Positions 33,609-42,189 of a DNA stretch of 64,000 nucleotides are shown here, one piece after another. The notes under the pieces were generated by a model. That model was not told the DNA's origin. It searched no databases and saw only the letters and a list, made by a program, of their open reading frames with translations. The translations under genes were made by a program, and so were the position numbers. Origin of the DNA: JABDBE01 sp963832245 (lineage in GTDB: Bacteria; Acidobacteriota; Terriglobia; Terriglobales; Acidobacteriaceae); the NCBI GenBank assembly GCA_963832245.1, contig CAWHTG010000003.1:1-64000 (forward strand). Reading direction: 5' to 3'. Each line of letters starts with the position of its first letter. Position 1 is the first letter of the stretch.

Positions 33609-34637
33609 CTAGCGCCGGCTCTCTTGCGTGAACAACGCCTCGGGTCTATGACCATAGGCCTCTTTAAAGGAGATTACGCGGTTTCGCAAGATGCCGATCT
33701 TTTCGATCTCGCATTCCATGACGTCTCCCGGTTTCAGGTACCAGGCTTTTGGGTCTCCGCTGAAGGCGGCTACTCCTGAGACTGTGCCGGTGGAAACGAC
33801 ATCGCCGGCGCTGTAGCCCATGGGCGAGTAGTGCGAGATGATCTCGGGAATCTTCACCGACATTTTGCTGGAATGCGACCGTTGGCGCGATTCGCCATTG
33901 ACCCGCAACTCCATGGCCAGATTGTGCGGGTTGGGAATTTCGTCGGGAGTTACGATCCAGGGGCCCAGCGGACAGAAGGTGTCGATTCCCTTACAGAAAC
34001 TGAACACGCCGGACTTCATCTCGTCGCGTTGAATGTCGCGGGCGGTGATGTCATTAAAAATGACATAACCGCCAATCGCATGATTTGCTTCCTCGGCGCT
34101 AAAGTGCTTGCCGCTGTTTTTCAGGACCACAGCGAGTTCCAGTTCGTAATCCAGTTCCTGGGTGAGGTGATCGGGATAGATTACAGGCTCGTCGGGGCCG
34201 ATGATGGCATCGATGTTCTGAAAGAAGACGATCCAGGGCATTACTGGATGCGAGAATCCAGCCTTGGTCGCCTCTTCATGATGCTCGCGAAAATTGCCGG
34301 CAGTATGAAAAAACTTACGGGGAATGATTGGAGCTTTGAGCTTGACCTCGCCAACGGAGTAGAAGATAGGTTCGCCATTGAGCCCGGTTGCGTCGTCGTT
34401 GTGCAACGCGTGCTCGAATGCTTTGTGCGCGGCTTCCAAACTGGTGTCGCCGCCTTGGAAAAGGGCGAGCATATTCGGAGGAACCAGGGCTTCGGCGAGG
34501 CGATAGAATGCGCCTTCGTGTTCGACGTCTCGCAGATATAGGGCGCAGGCGGAGTTCAGATCGACGATGCGAGCATCGCCGGTCACGGCGCCGATGCGGA
34601 GCCGCTTCACTGGATCTTCAAATGTAACCAGTCGCAT
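33609..34637 (-). CDS. Fumarylacetoacetate hydrolase family protein
   Basis: 342 residues. N-terminal regulatory-like part, then the FAH fold: metal ligands in QELDYELELAVVL and FNDITARDIQRDE, with STGTVSGVAAFSGDP and LKPGDVMECEIEKIG toward the C-terminus. Members hydrolyse C-C bonds of acylpyruvates or decarboxylate and isomerise dienoates in aromatic catabolism. It is 96 nt upstream of the condensing-enzyme gene on the same strand. With that gene it may process a ring-fission or oxo-acid product of the neighbouring molybdenum-hydroxylase pathway. Confidence 0.92.
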   Translation of the reverse strand: MRLVTFEDPVKRLRIGAVTGDARIVDLNSACALYLRDVEHEGAFYRLAEALVPPNMLALFQGGDTSLEAAHKAFEHALHNDDATGLNGEPIFYSVGEVKLKAPIIPRKFFHTAGNFREHHEEATKAGFSHPVMPWIVFFQNIDAIIGPDEPVIYPDHLTQELDYELELAVVLKNSGKHFSAEEANHAIGGYVIFNDITARDIQRDEMKSGVFSFCKGIDTFCPLGPWIVTPDEIPNPHNLAMELRVNGESRQRSHSSKMSVKIPEIISHYSPMGYSAGDVVSTGTVSGVAAFSGDPKAWYLKPGDVMECEIEKIGILRNRVISFKEAYGHRPEALFTQESRR

Positions 34638-34911
34638 AGGGTGGCCTGAATCCTAGAGAGTTTAATGAGCTGAGGTTAGACTTGTCCAGAGTGGCACACT
34701 CCAGGATGAGGAACGCGTAAAAACTTATGCCTGGTAAGACCTCCCGGGTTTAATCCTAAATTCTTGAGAGCACTTAGCCCATGCGATATGTTTACTCATG
34801 TATGACTAAATTTTGTTTGCGGTTAACGATTTATTTACCGGTATATACCGCAAAATTGCATTTTCTGGCTAAATCCATCAAAACAAAGGTTGTGTTTTCG
34901 AGATACCTACG

Positions 34912-35041
34912 TAAAATATCCCTTCTAAAGGACTTACGGAGGGGGATATCTCCTCACGCAAGGTCGTTTCTCCCTGTAACTCTATGAAAACAGGTGGACC
35001 TTCGTGGGATACCCCCTAAAATATCATTTCTAATGGACTTA
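34912..35041. repeat. AT-rich gap with two near-identical 25-nt direct repeats
   Basis: Within the 729-nt gene-free stretch 34638-35366, which is clearly more AT-rich than its surroundings (34760-34930), two copies of a 25-nt unit lie at 34912-34936 and 35017-35041. Both begin TAAAATATC and end GGACTTA, with three mismatches, 105 nt apart, and both are preceded by GATACC. No convincing gene is present in the gap. Function unknown. Confidence 0.65.
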
Positions 35042-35093
35042 GCCGAGTACCCCAGAACCGGGAGGTCAAATGCGGTGCGGCCACTTGTCTGTC

Positions 35094-35143
35094 CGGGCGA
35101 CCTTCCGGGGCGACCTTCCGGGGCAACCTTCCGCGGCAACCTT
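35094..35143. repeat. 13-bp tandem repeat, about 3.8 copies
   Basis: Units of the form GGGGCGACCTTCC: 35094-35106, 35107-35119, 35120-35132 and a partial 35133-35143, drifting to CAACC in the later copies. It is a non-coding minisatellite in the same gene-free stretch. Confidence 0.8.
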
Positions 35144-35366
35144 AAATACCAGTATGACAGGTTGAACAGGGTAAACCCGCCAAATTCCCAATTTTATATT
35201 TGGAACGGAATGAGGTAGTTACATGGAATCAGGTGCTTTAGAGGGCTTGACAGGATTTTGGTTGCGGTTTTTCAGTTGACAGTCTGCGGGGATGGCGTGG
35301 TAGCTTTCCTACGCTTGCACTGAAGTCTCCCATTCTGTGCCTGACCCCCAAGAAGGAGAATTCCAA

Positions 35367-35993
35367 ATGCTGTCCAAAGTAGTTCGCACGTCTGTCCTGA
35401 TTCTTGTTGCTGTGGTTGTTGGTTGCGCGGTCTGGGCACAATCGGTTGACATCACTGCCCTCAGTCCGACGACCACGCTTACTATCACCATCACGGGCAG
35501 GCTTGGGCCGATCCTGTCTGGATCCGATCCTCTGGGCCTGAACGGGGCGAGCGGGACACTCGTAGTTTTGGCCAGCGAGTCGCTCACACCGACGGCTCAA
35601 ACAGCCACTTCCGCGACCTACAAGCTTCCTCCGGGCGCAATTACGGTTACGGCGGGGACGAACAAGTTCAAGACCACATCGCCGTCGAAGATGATCATCC
35701 ATCTGACGAGTACGGCGGACGTTCTGACTCTGATTGCCGCGGGTCCGGACGGTTTGGTGGTCACGGATACGACCTTTCTGAAGGCAGGAAGTTGGACGAG
35801 TGCCGTACTGAAGCACCCGGGCGTATTCAAGCCTTCGCCGCAGAAACTGACGTCGGCTACGAGCGCGACCGGACCCGGCTGCAAGGTTAAATATACGATC
35901 TTAGGATCTACGAGCGTGCTCGGTTTCCATGGAACCGGTGCGAGCCGCGCGACCGTGGACCCGGTGCTTCCTGAGGAGGATGTGGATCAGTAG
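35367..35993 (+). CDS. Secreted hypothetical protein
   Basis: 208 residues from MLSKVVRTSV, chosen because AAGGAG lies 8 nt upstream. An N-terminal signal peptide (VLILVAVVVGCAVWAQS) is followed by a Thr/Ser-rich, beta-type sequence (LTITITGRLGPIL, LKHPGVFKPSP) and a short acidic C-terminus. I recognise no catalytic motif. Such small Ser/Thr-rich exported proteins are common in Acidobacteriota. It stands alone and converges on the next minus-strand gene. Confidence 0.75.
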   Translation: MLSKVVRTSVLILVAVVVGCAVWAQSVDITALSPTTTLTITITGRLGPILSGSDPLGLNGASGTLVVLASESLTPTAQTATSATYKLPPGAITVTAGTNKFKTTSPSKMIIHLTSTADVLTLIAAGPDGLVVTDTTFLKAGSWTSAVLKHPGVFKPSPQKLTSATSATGPGCKVKYTILGSTSVLGFHGTGASRATVDPVLPEEDVDQ

Positions 35994-36204
35994 GACATGG
36001 AGCGTAAGCGTTAGGATTGTCAAATCTGGCGAACAGAGTTGCGCGACTGCAAGGTTTGGGGCAACCCGCGCCTCTGTTCGCTGAAGCCCAACCCTAGTCC
36101 CGAACCTAGCCACCCACTAAATGCTCTGAACCGAAGTCTTCAAAGTGGGTTTCCTGCTCCGCCATTCTTTTCGATTCCAGCTTTCTGGCGATTGCAACCA
36201 CAAC

Positions 36205-36236
36205 AAAAAAAGACCCCAGGACTGGGGCCTGGGGTC
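36205..36236 (-). terminator. Intrinsic terminator for the tail-fibre-like gene
   Basis: Perfect 9-bp stem GACCCCAGG/CCTGGGGTC with a 7-nt loop (36212-36236), next to seven A on the plus strand (36205-36211), giving a U-tract for minus-strand transcripts. It lies 20 nt past the stop of the 36257-38377 gene. Confidence 0.88.
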
Positions 36237-36256
36237 GTGTCTGCCATAAAGTTCGC

Positions 36257-38377
36257 TCAGTGCTTGACGGTGGTGCTGAGCCTTGCAACGCTGCGCTGTG
36301 CAGACATCTGCTTGTGCCGTTGTTGTAGATCCTTCGGAGCGGGAGGCCGCAGCCCTCGCTGGTTCGCTGGTTGCGCCATCCTTGGCGGAGTCATCAGTTT
36401 GGTCTCATCGGCCAGCCGAATTTGCTCGTAGCCTTTACGCTTCGCCATAATGCGATAGTCGAAGGCGATGTTGGAGGTGCCACCACCCAGTTCACGCACC
36501 ACGAAGGATGTGGCCGACTTCTGCTCCACATAGAGTCCCTTGCAGTCGCCATTGGGAGTGAGGAAGACATGATAATCGATGTCGGTGTTAACAGTTTGGC
36601 CGAAGATCGGCTCTAGGCTGACCACTGCTTCCCCTTTCGAAAGGCGTGCGGTGCCGGCATCTTCAAACCAGCTTTCCGGGCCTTCGATGGCGGAGAGGCC
36701 GACCTTACTGGAGCCGACGTCCACTGTGACGCCGAGCTTGCCGTTACAACTAAAGCTGCCGCTCGTGGTCGCGGTGCATAGCGCACCAGTGGTTGGGTCA
36801 TAAGCGTAAAGCGTCGGCAGCCCCCCGGTGCCGCTGTTGTTTATGAAGAGTCCACCTGCGTAAGGGCCCCCGGTGGTGTCCGCGGTGAAACCGACAACAC
36901 CATAAGCGGAATCAGACGTTCCATTGACCCCAACTCCGGCAGATGAGTCACCCCAGACTCCGGATGGCCCGTCGTACAGATAGGTCGAGCTGGATGAGTT
37001 TACCTGTTCGCCGTAGACGCCGAATCCCGCAGGACTCGCGGAATAGGCCCAGACGCCAAGGGTTTCCGTGGTTGATCCGAATTCGAAGCCGACCAAGCCC
37101 GCGTCGAAAGTCGCGTCGGTATCGTCCTCCGCGAAAATCCCGTCGGCGACACCAATGAAATACCCGCCGTCAAAGCCGCCCTGAGCCACAACCGCGTCGG
37201 TAGTGGCAGTCTGGGAGCGGAACCCGAAGGGACCAGCGGTGACGGTGACCCCGTTACCGCTGGCAGTCGAGATGTCGATTCCATCGCCGGAACCTGCGTT
37301 GGAAAGGCTAAGATCCGGGCTGCTGCTGTTCACGCTGATGGCGTTGAGGTTGGTGAAATTGTTCGCCCCTGCCAAACTAGGAACCTTGGAGGTGTCCAGG
37401 TTCAACGTGGTCGTTCCACCCAAGGATACCAAGCCGCCACCAGTCAAGTCAGTCCCGGCAGCCACGGTCAGCGATGAGTGTGCGAGCATGGCATTGGTTA
37501 CGCCAGCCGTCTTGATACTTAACGTTCCGCTCGTGGTGATGGGACCGCCGGTCAGTCCCGCTCCGCTGCCTACGCTGGTCACGGTGCCCGTGCCCGGGAA
37601 GGTCTGGCCGGCAATGAAAGTCACTTTGCCGGTACTGCTGACCGCGAAGGCCGTGCCGTGGACTGACAGAGTAGGATGAGCTAATTTGGGGAACAGGGTG
37701 AGAGTGTCACGGATATCGTCCGTGCCTGCGACGTCCAGCTTGGCGGCTGGCGTCGCTGTTCCCACACCGACGTTCAACCCGACGGTCTGGAAGATCTTGG
37801 AGTCCGCAATGGTCGTGGGACCTGTAAACACAGGTATAAAGCCTGCCGTGCCGGTACCGGTAATGGTCCCCGGTGGAAGCTTGGCGGCTTTGCCCGAATT
37901 GCCCGAGGCGGCAGGGGCAAGCATGAAAGAGGAAGCCGGCTTGCCGCCGATGGTTTCGGCATCCAGAGCTTTGAGAGCGTAGGGAACGCTCATCAGCAGG
38001 ACGCGCGGCTGTTCCGCCTGTCCCTGAATCTGCACCCCCAGCCAACGGGCTTCGCCCGAAGCAAAGACACTGGCCGGCAGTCCCTGGCTGTTGGTGGATC
38101 CGAGCGCAGCCGTATAGTGCCCGGCCTTGTCGGCTTGGACATTTTGGGTTTCCATCCAGAGCGGCGCCCCGCCCTGGGATTCCTGGTACAGATAGAAGGT
38201 TACCCCAACGGTGCCAGTTAATGCCTTGCCGTTTACGTCAGTCAATACGCCGCTGAAGTTCACCATCGGCGGCACAGCCAGGTTAGTGGAAGCGGCTGCC
38301 GGTTGCTGGGCAGCCATGGGCAAAACGAAGCAAGCAAGCAAAAGAAACGCACAAACACATACACTGATGCGTACCAT
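36257..38377 (-). CDS. Large secreted tail-fibre-like surface protein
   Basis: 706 residues with a signal peptide (FLLLACFVLPMAAQQ). The N-terminal domain (NFSGVLTDVNGKALTGTVGV and VPYALKALDAETIGG) is common in acidobacterial and myxobacterial surface proteins. The middle is low-complexity Gly/Thr/Ser repeats of tail-fibre style (NVGVGTATPAAKLDVAGT, GTGTVTSVGSGAGLTGGPI). The C-terminal region (YHVFLTPNGDCKGLYVEQ, FDYRIMAKRKGYEQIRL) resembles C-termini seen in phage-tail-like host proteins. It is probably a cell-surface adhesin or fibre. No other phage gene is nearby, so it is not a prophage. A clear terminator follows. Confidence 0.8.
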   Translation of the reverse strand: MVRISVCVCAFLLLACFVLPMAAQQPAAASTNLAVPPMVNFSGVLTDVNGKALTGTVGVTFYLYQESQGGAPLWMETQNVQADKAGHYTAALGSTNSQGLPASVFASGEARWLGVQIQGQAEQPRVLLMSVPYALKALDAETIGGKPASSFMLAPAASGNSGKAAKLPPGTITGTGTAGFIPVFTGPTTIADSKIFQTVGLNVGVGTATPAAKLDVAGTDDIRDTLTLFPKLAHPTLSVHGTAFAVSSTGKVTFIAGQTFPGTGTVTSVGSGAGLTGGPITTSGTLSIKTAGVTNAMLAHSSLTVAAGTDLTGGGLVSLGGTTTLNLDTSKVPSLAGANNFTNLNAISVNSSSPDLSLSNAGSGDGIDISTASGNGVTVTAGPFGFRSQTATTDAVVAQGGFDGGYFIGVADGIFAEDDTDATFDAGLVGFEFGSTTETLGVWAYSASPAGFGVYGEQVNSSSSTYLYDGPSGVWGDSSAGVGVNGTSDSAYGVVGFTADTTGGPYAGGLFINNSGTGGLPTLYAYDPTTGALCTATTSGSFSCNGKLGVTVDVGSSKVGLSAIEGPESWFEDAGTARLSKGEAVVSLEPIFGQTVNTDIDYHVFLTPNGDCKGLYVEQKSATSFVVRELGGGTSNIAFDYRIMAKRKGYEQIRLADETKLMTPPRMAQPANQRGLRPPAPKDLQQRHKQMSAQRSVARLSTTVKH

Positions 38378-39226
38378 ACATCCTCCTTAGTTTTGATTGA
38401 CCGACTTAGTACACACGGCTTGAGACTGCCCACAATAGCGGCCCACACCGGACAGAAAGACTGTTGGCGGAACTGCTAACCATTCACTGTCGTGTATGAG
38501 CCTGATCGGTGGCCTGGACTCGCCCCCCGCAACACTACTGATCCAGTGCTTTCGCCGAACCGGAATGAACGCCTGGGGCCGTATTACGTCTGAGAAGGAA
38601 AACTTCTCCCCCGAGAGCTTGTCCTCGCAGAGAACTAATGGCGTACAAACCTCCCCTTTGGCTGATGCACTCTTACTTTCCTGTGCATAGTGTCGCGGCC
38701 CCCGATTTCGTTTCAGGAACCTCGAATGAACGTTCAGGAAAAAATCAGAGCGGCCCAGAAGGCGTCGGTCTGTCCTGCTCAGCCTCGGCAACGCGAAATC
38801 GAGGAAGAAAATGTCAGCAAACAATTTGTGACCGGCGTCTCTATCTGCGTCTTCCCGACGCGGCAGCGGGCCATCGCGCTGCCGGTTTTTTGTGCTGCCG
38901 ACTGTCCCTTATTTCGTGAGGCCGGCGCAATAGCGCGCAGGTGAATTGCGGGTGAATTGTTGGTGAGTGCTCAAATCCATGAAACCGCATAAGATATATG
39001 TGATCGATCGTGCGATGGTCCTTCGGACTGGCAGGAGCCCGTCAGCTTTTTGGAGCCTTTTGTACCCGAGACATTTCAGCATCGACTCACGTCTCCGCGA
39101 CATCTGAAGAATTTACTCGTGACCGACGACTGCCCGGGACGCCTCTGGTTGGAAACTTGGTCGTGATGGCAGTACTCTCGAGCTTCGATCGACCGACAGC
39201 CGGATGGCTGTCTTCGCGTGTTTGTT
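38378..39226. other. Gene-free stretch of about 850 nt
   Basis: Frames here (for example 38387-38824 minus, 38690-38944 plus) lack domain matches, signal peptides or good ribosome-binding sites. The only clear structure is the tandem hairpin with T-tract at 38847-38891. The part next to 38377 must hold the promoter of the tail-fibre-like gene. Confidence 0.5.
38847..38891 (+). terminator. Tandem hairpin plus T-tract, possible 3' end of a small RNA
   Basis: GCGTC/GACGC (38847-38861) is followed by CGGCAGCG/CGCTGCCG (38861-38884) and GTTTTTTG (38885-38892). This is a good plus-strand intrinsic terminator with no plausible protein gene ending before it. That suggests a non-coding transcript beginning somewhere in 38500-38800, or a premature terminator. 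Confidence 0.6.
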
Positions 39227-39676
39227 ATGAACTCTACTCTGCCTGAGTTTCGCCCACCTTCGGCTGTCGAGCGCCTCTTCAACCGGATCTTCGGATCGCT
39301 GGTCGGACTCGGACTGGGCTTCTCCTACAATTACCTTTTGCAGGTTCGCGGGCGTAAGAGCGGCCGCAGCTATTCGACCCCGATCAATCTACTGGAACTT
39401 GGAGGCAAGAGGTTCCTGGTGGCTCCGCGAGGGCGGACGCAGTGGGTACGCAACGCGGAGGCTGCGGGCGAGGTCACGCTGAAAAGGGGAAGAAAGCAGC
39501 AGAGGTTTCAGCTGCGGCCGGTTGCAGACGGGGAGAAGCCTGAAATATTGAAAGCTTATTTGGATAATTTCAAGCGCGAGGTGCAGCGCTACTTTCCGTT
39601 GCCGGCGGGTTCGCCGGTCCAGGCTTTTGGCGAGCTCACGCAGAGTTATCCGGCGTTTGAGTTGATCCCGGTCTGA
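39227..39676 (+). CDS. Deazaflavin (F420)-dependent nitroreductase-family protein (Ddn-like)
   Basis: About 149 residues with the Ddn/split-barrel signature LLQVRGRKSGRSYSTPINLL, GGKRFLVAPRGRTQWVRNAEA and GEVTLKRGRKQQRF. Proteins of this family bind coenzyme F420 and reduce quinones, nitro compounds or unsaturated substrates. A GTG at 39218 in the same frame is an alternative start. It stands alone between an RNA-like terminator and a convergent methyltransferase. With the cof operon 20 kb away it indicates that F420 is used for more than one purpose here. Confidence 0.85.
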   Translation: MNSTLPEFRPPSAVERLFNRIFGSLVGLGLGFSYNYLLQVRGRKSGRSYSTPINLLELGGKRFLVAPRGRTQWVRNAEAAGEVTLKRGRKQQRFQLRPVADGEKPEILKAYLDNFKREVQRYFPLPAGSPVQAFGELTQSYPAFELIPV

Positions 39677-39685
39677 CGGCAGGAA

Positions 39686-40324
39686 TCAGGGCTTGCGGGC
39701 AAAAATGTAAGCCCTTCGGCTTGGGTATTCGACCTCTGGGTAGGGCTCCCGTTCAATCACTTCTTCGATAACGAAGCCTGCAGCTTCGAGTCCTTGCTTG
39801 ATTTCTGACGGCGGAAAGAGCAGGAAATCCATGGAAATTTTCTGACCCCACAATTCGTCTTCATGTAGAACTTCGTCCCCGAGGTGGAATGCCAGCAGCA
39901 GAAGCCCAGTGGGACGCAGCACCCGTTGGATTTCCCGGAAGACCACAGGCAGAGATTGCCTGGGAATGTTGACGATGGCGTAGAAGGCTGCGACTCCTGC
40001 AAGCGTGTCGTCCGCGAGATCGAGCGACATCATGTTTCCCTCGCGAAAGGGAATATCGGGATTCAGCTTTCGCGCCTGCTCCAACATTCCGGGTGACAGA
40101 TCGAGGCCAAAGACGGGTACGCCGGCATCCCGCAAGTAGCGAGCCACATGCCCGGGGCCGCAACCCAGGTCGCAGACCTCGCCTCGTCCTTTGGTCTGTT
40201 CGGCAAAACGGTCGAGGAGTTCGCGATCGAGAGGTTTGTGTCGGAGTTCGTCCGAGATCCGGCGGGTATATTCTTCGGCGAGACGATCGTAGCTTTCGCG
40301 AATCGAGTTGATGGGGTCGTTCAT
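39686..40324 (-). CDS. Class I SAM-dependent methyltransferase
   Basis: 212 residues with motif I VCDLGCGPGHVARYLRDAG, acidic loop VFGLDLSPGMLEQARKLNPD, FREGNMMSLDLADD and the post-motif LLLAFHLGDEVLHEDELWG. It belongs to the UbiE/Methyltransf_11/25 group; the substrate is unknown. It ends 9 nt from the convergent Ddn-like gene. There is no cluster context to suggest a target. Confidence 0.9.
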   Translation of the reverse strand: MNDPINSIRESYDRLAEEYTRRISDELRHKPLDRELLDRFAEQTKGRGEVCDLGCGPGHVARYLRDAGVPVFGLDLSPGMLEQARKLNPDIPFREGNMMSLDLADDTLAGVAAFYAIVNIPRQSLPVVFREIQRVLRPTGLLLLAFHLGDEVLHEDELWGQKISMDFLLFPPSEIKQGLEAAGFVIEEVIEREPYPEVEYPSRRAYIFARKP

Positions 40325-40376
40325 GGGCGCCTGATTAATTAGTGTAAGGGGTTCACGAAGATTTTGGATTTCGGCG

Positions 40377-40400
40377 CCCGGACGAGGCGTCCGGGGCTAC
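40377..40400 (-). repeat. REP-like palindrome with GTAG foot
   Basis: On the minus strand GTAGC is followed by arms CCCGGACG and CGTCCGGG. Same organisation as the units at 14509, 22880 and 25428 but with different arm sequence. It lies 12 nt downstream of the TolC-like stop codon. Confidence 0.6.
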
Positions 40401-40412
40401 GTGATTTCGTGC

Positions 40413-41726
40413 CTATTTGCCCACTCCCACCCAGTCCGCCAGATCGCCGGTTGCACGAAGCAAGCTGATGCGCGCGCGCTCCAGCTCGAAGTTCGTGTCC
40501 TGAAGCGAATCATAACGCTCGTTGGCTTGACTGCGGGCTTCGTCCAAGTCATGTAGAGTTGCGCTTCCAGCGTCGACGCGCACCTGTGTGGCGTCGAGAT
40601 TCGATTTGGCGATCTGATACTCGAGGTCGACGACCTGCTGGGCAGCGGCCAGTTGCGCGACCGAACGTTGCAGCTTCAATGTTTGCTCTGACACCCGATT
40701 CTTGGTGGCCTCTACATCCTTCCTGGCGTGCAGCGCGGCGGCGTCGGCAGCTTGGGCATGGGCATGCTGAGATGGGTTCAAGAAAGGGAATCGGATCTCC
40801 ACTCCGACGGTGGCGTTGTTCGACTGGAAGCTGTGCGGCTGAAAAAACTGCTGATAGTTGTTAAACGTGGCCAGCAGCGCATACTGTGCGGCGAAATCCA
40901 TGCTGGGCCATAGCGCCCGATGTTCTCCGCGGGCACGAAAAGCGAGAGAGCTGGCGCGGATGTCGGCAATCTGAATCAAGGGACTGTCCTGTGCAGCCTT
41001 GGCTGCGAGATTGTCTTCCTGCTTAACCTCCGGCAATGCGGGGATGGACTCGGGCACGGTCTCGATTGCAGTCGCGGGAAGGCCGGTCATTTGCGAAAGC
41101 CGAGCGCGCAGCACATCGATCGCGCCCTGCGCCTGTGAAATGTGCAAGTAAACCCGAGCTGCATTGAGGCGCGCCTGGTTGCGGAGCAAGGGATTATCCA
41201 CACCCGCCTGAACCCGCTCGTTGACGGTCTGTTCCATTTTGAGCGCGTCCTCGTAATCGTGGCTCAAGTGGGCTATAAGGTTTTCCCACTTACTCAGTTC
41301 GGCGTAACTCAAGACAGTATCTTGTATCACCTGATTGCGCTGGTCTTTGGTCTGGACGGTGGTCGCCTGGTATTCAATGTGGGCAGCCCGCACGAAGTCC
41401 CGCAGGGCAGGATTGATGACTGCAGACTGCACCGTGGTATTGACGATTGAAGGCGCCGACCCTTCCAGGCTGAGCGGATATCCGTAGGACTTGCCCAGGC
41501 CCGAACCTATAGTCATTTGCGGCAAATATTGATAGCGAGCTTCATGATAAGAGGCGAAGGCGCGCTGCTCATCGACTTGAGAAGCCTGGATCGTGGTGCT
41601 GTGGGCGAGCGCCAATTCCACGGCTCGCTTGAGCGGCAGTTGCTCGGCGGGGAGAATTCCGCAGAAAGAAATCAGAAATAGAGCAAGAACGAAAAGACGT
41701 TCTACGCCGCGAAAAGCAGGTTTCAT
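40413..41726 (-). CDS. TolC-family outer membrane efflux protein
   Basis: About 437 residues from MKPAFRGVERLFV, whose signal peptide ends near GILPAEQ; an upstream in-frame codon at 41765 is less likely. Two OEP repeats with heptad coiled-coil character are seen: LPLKRAVELALAHSTTIQASQ, DALKMEQTVNERVQAGVDNP and LRNQARLNAARVYLHISQAQG, then NKVSEQTLKLQRSV-like helices. It would form the outer membrane exit duct of a tripartite exporter. No periplasmic adaptor or inner membrane pump is adjacent, so partners are encoded elsewhere. Confidence 0.88.
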   Translation of the reverse strand: MKPAFRGVERLFVLALFLISFCGILPAEQLPLKRAVELALAHSTTIQASQVDEQRAFASYHEARYQYLPQMTIGSGLGKSYGYPLSLEGSAPSIVNTTVQSAVINPALRDFVRAAHIEYQATTVQTKDQRNQVIQDTVLSYAELSKWENLIAHLSHDYEDALKMEQTVNERVQAGVDNPLLRNQARLNAARVYLHISQAQGAIDVLRARLSQMTGLPATAIETVPESIPALPEVKQEDNLAAKAAQDSPLIQIADIRASSLAFRARGEHRALWPSMDFAAQYALLATFNNYQQFFQPHSFQSNNATVGVEIRFPFLNPSQHAHAQAADAAALHARKDVEATKNRVSEQTLKLQRSVAQLAAAQQVVDLEYQIAKSNLDATQVRVDAGSATLHDLDEARSQANERYDSLQDTNFELERARISLLRATGDLADWVGVGK

Positions 41727-41927
41727 GGCTTCATCCTCAAAAGAAGTTGCAAGGCTCGAAAACACGATTGTAGATGAGCGCGATGGCCTGGAGGGTTCTA
41801 ATCAGGATTTCGCAGTTGCTACACGGAAGTCATCAGCATTCTCTGGAACTTCACTTCAATTGTTCATAAGTACTGCCCACGCTATTTCGCGCTGCTGATC
41901 TTGGTTATGATCGTTCACGTCGGTGTC

Positions 41928-42113
41928 TTACTCAACTCCTGGAGCGCGACGCTGAACGGACGGATCACCCTGGTACTCTCGGTCACTGCCAGGTGCGCGG
42001 CGTTGAGCTTCATCTCCATGTTTTTCTTGTTCGCTGAATGGATTGTTTTGTTTCTTCAAGGACGGCTTATCTTGCTCATTAGACTGCTGGCCTGAATTCT
42101 TTCTCTTTGACAT
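41928..42113 (-). CDS. Small hydrophilic protein (61 aa)
   Basis: MSKRKNSGQQSNEQDKP... is extremely hydrophilic, rich in Gln, Lys, Glu and Arg, with RRAPG occurring twice. The start is preceded by AAGGAG 8 nt upstream, which supports a real gene. No known domain. The composition resembles small hydrophilin or stress-type proteins. It lies downstream of the DNA ligase gene on the same strand. Confidence 0.55.
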   Translation of the reverse strand: MSKRKNSGQQSNEQDKPSLKKQNNPFSEQEKHGDEAQRRAPGSDREYQGDPSVQRRAPGVE

Positions 42114-42189
42114 GGTGAGGACTCCTTAATCGAGTTACGACTGTTCTGAGATGAGACTGCGCTGCAGCGGAGATGTCTCGCCCACGTAA

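Noticed and set aside
35094..35143. CRISPR-like array
   Set aside because: The 13-bp units are directly adjacent with no spacers and drift in sequence; it is a small tandem repeat.
36257..38377. Prophage region
   Set aside because: Only one fibre-like gene is present, with a signal peptide and its own terminator; no capsid, terminase, portal or integrase genes.
38387..38824. 145-codon minus-strand ORF upstream of the tail-fibre-like gene
   Set aside because: No ribosome-binding site, no domain, and composition typical of a random frame.
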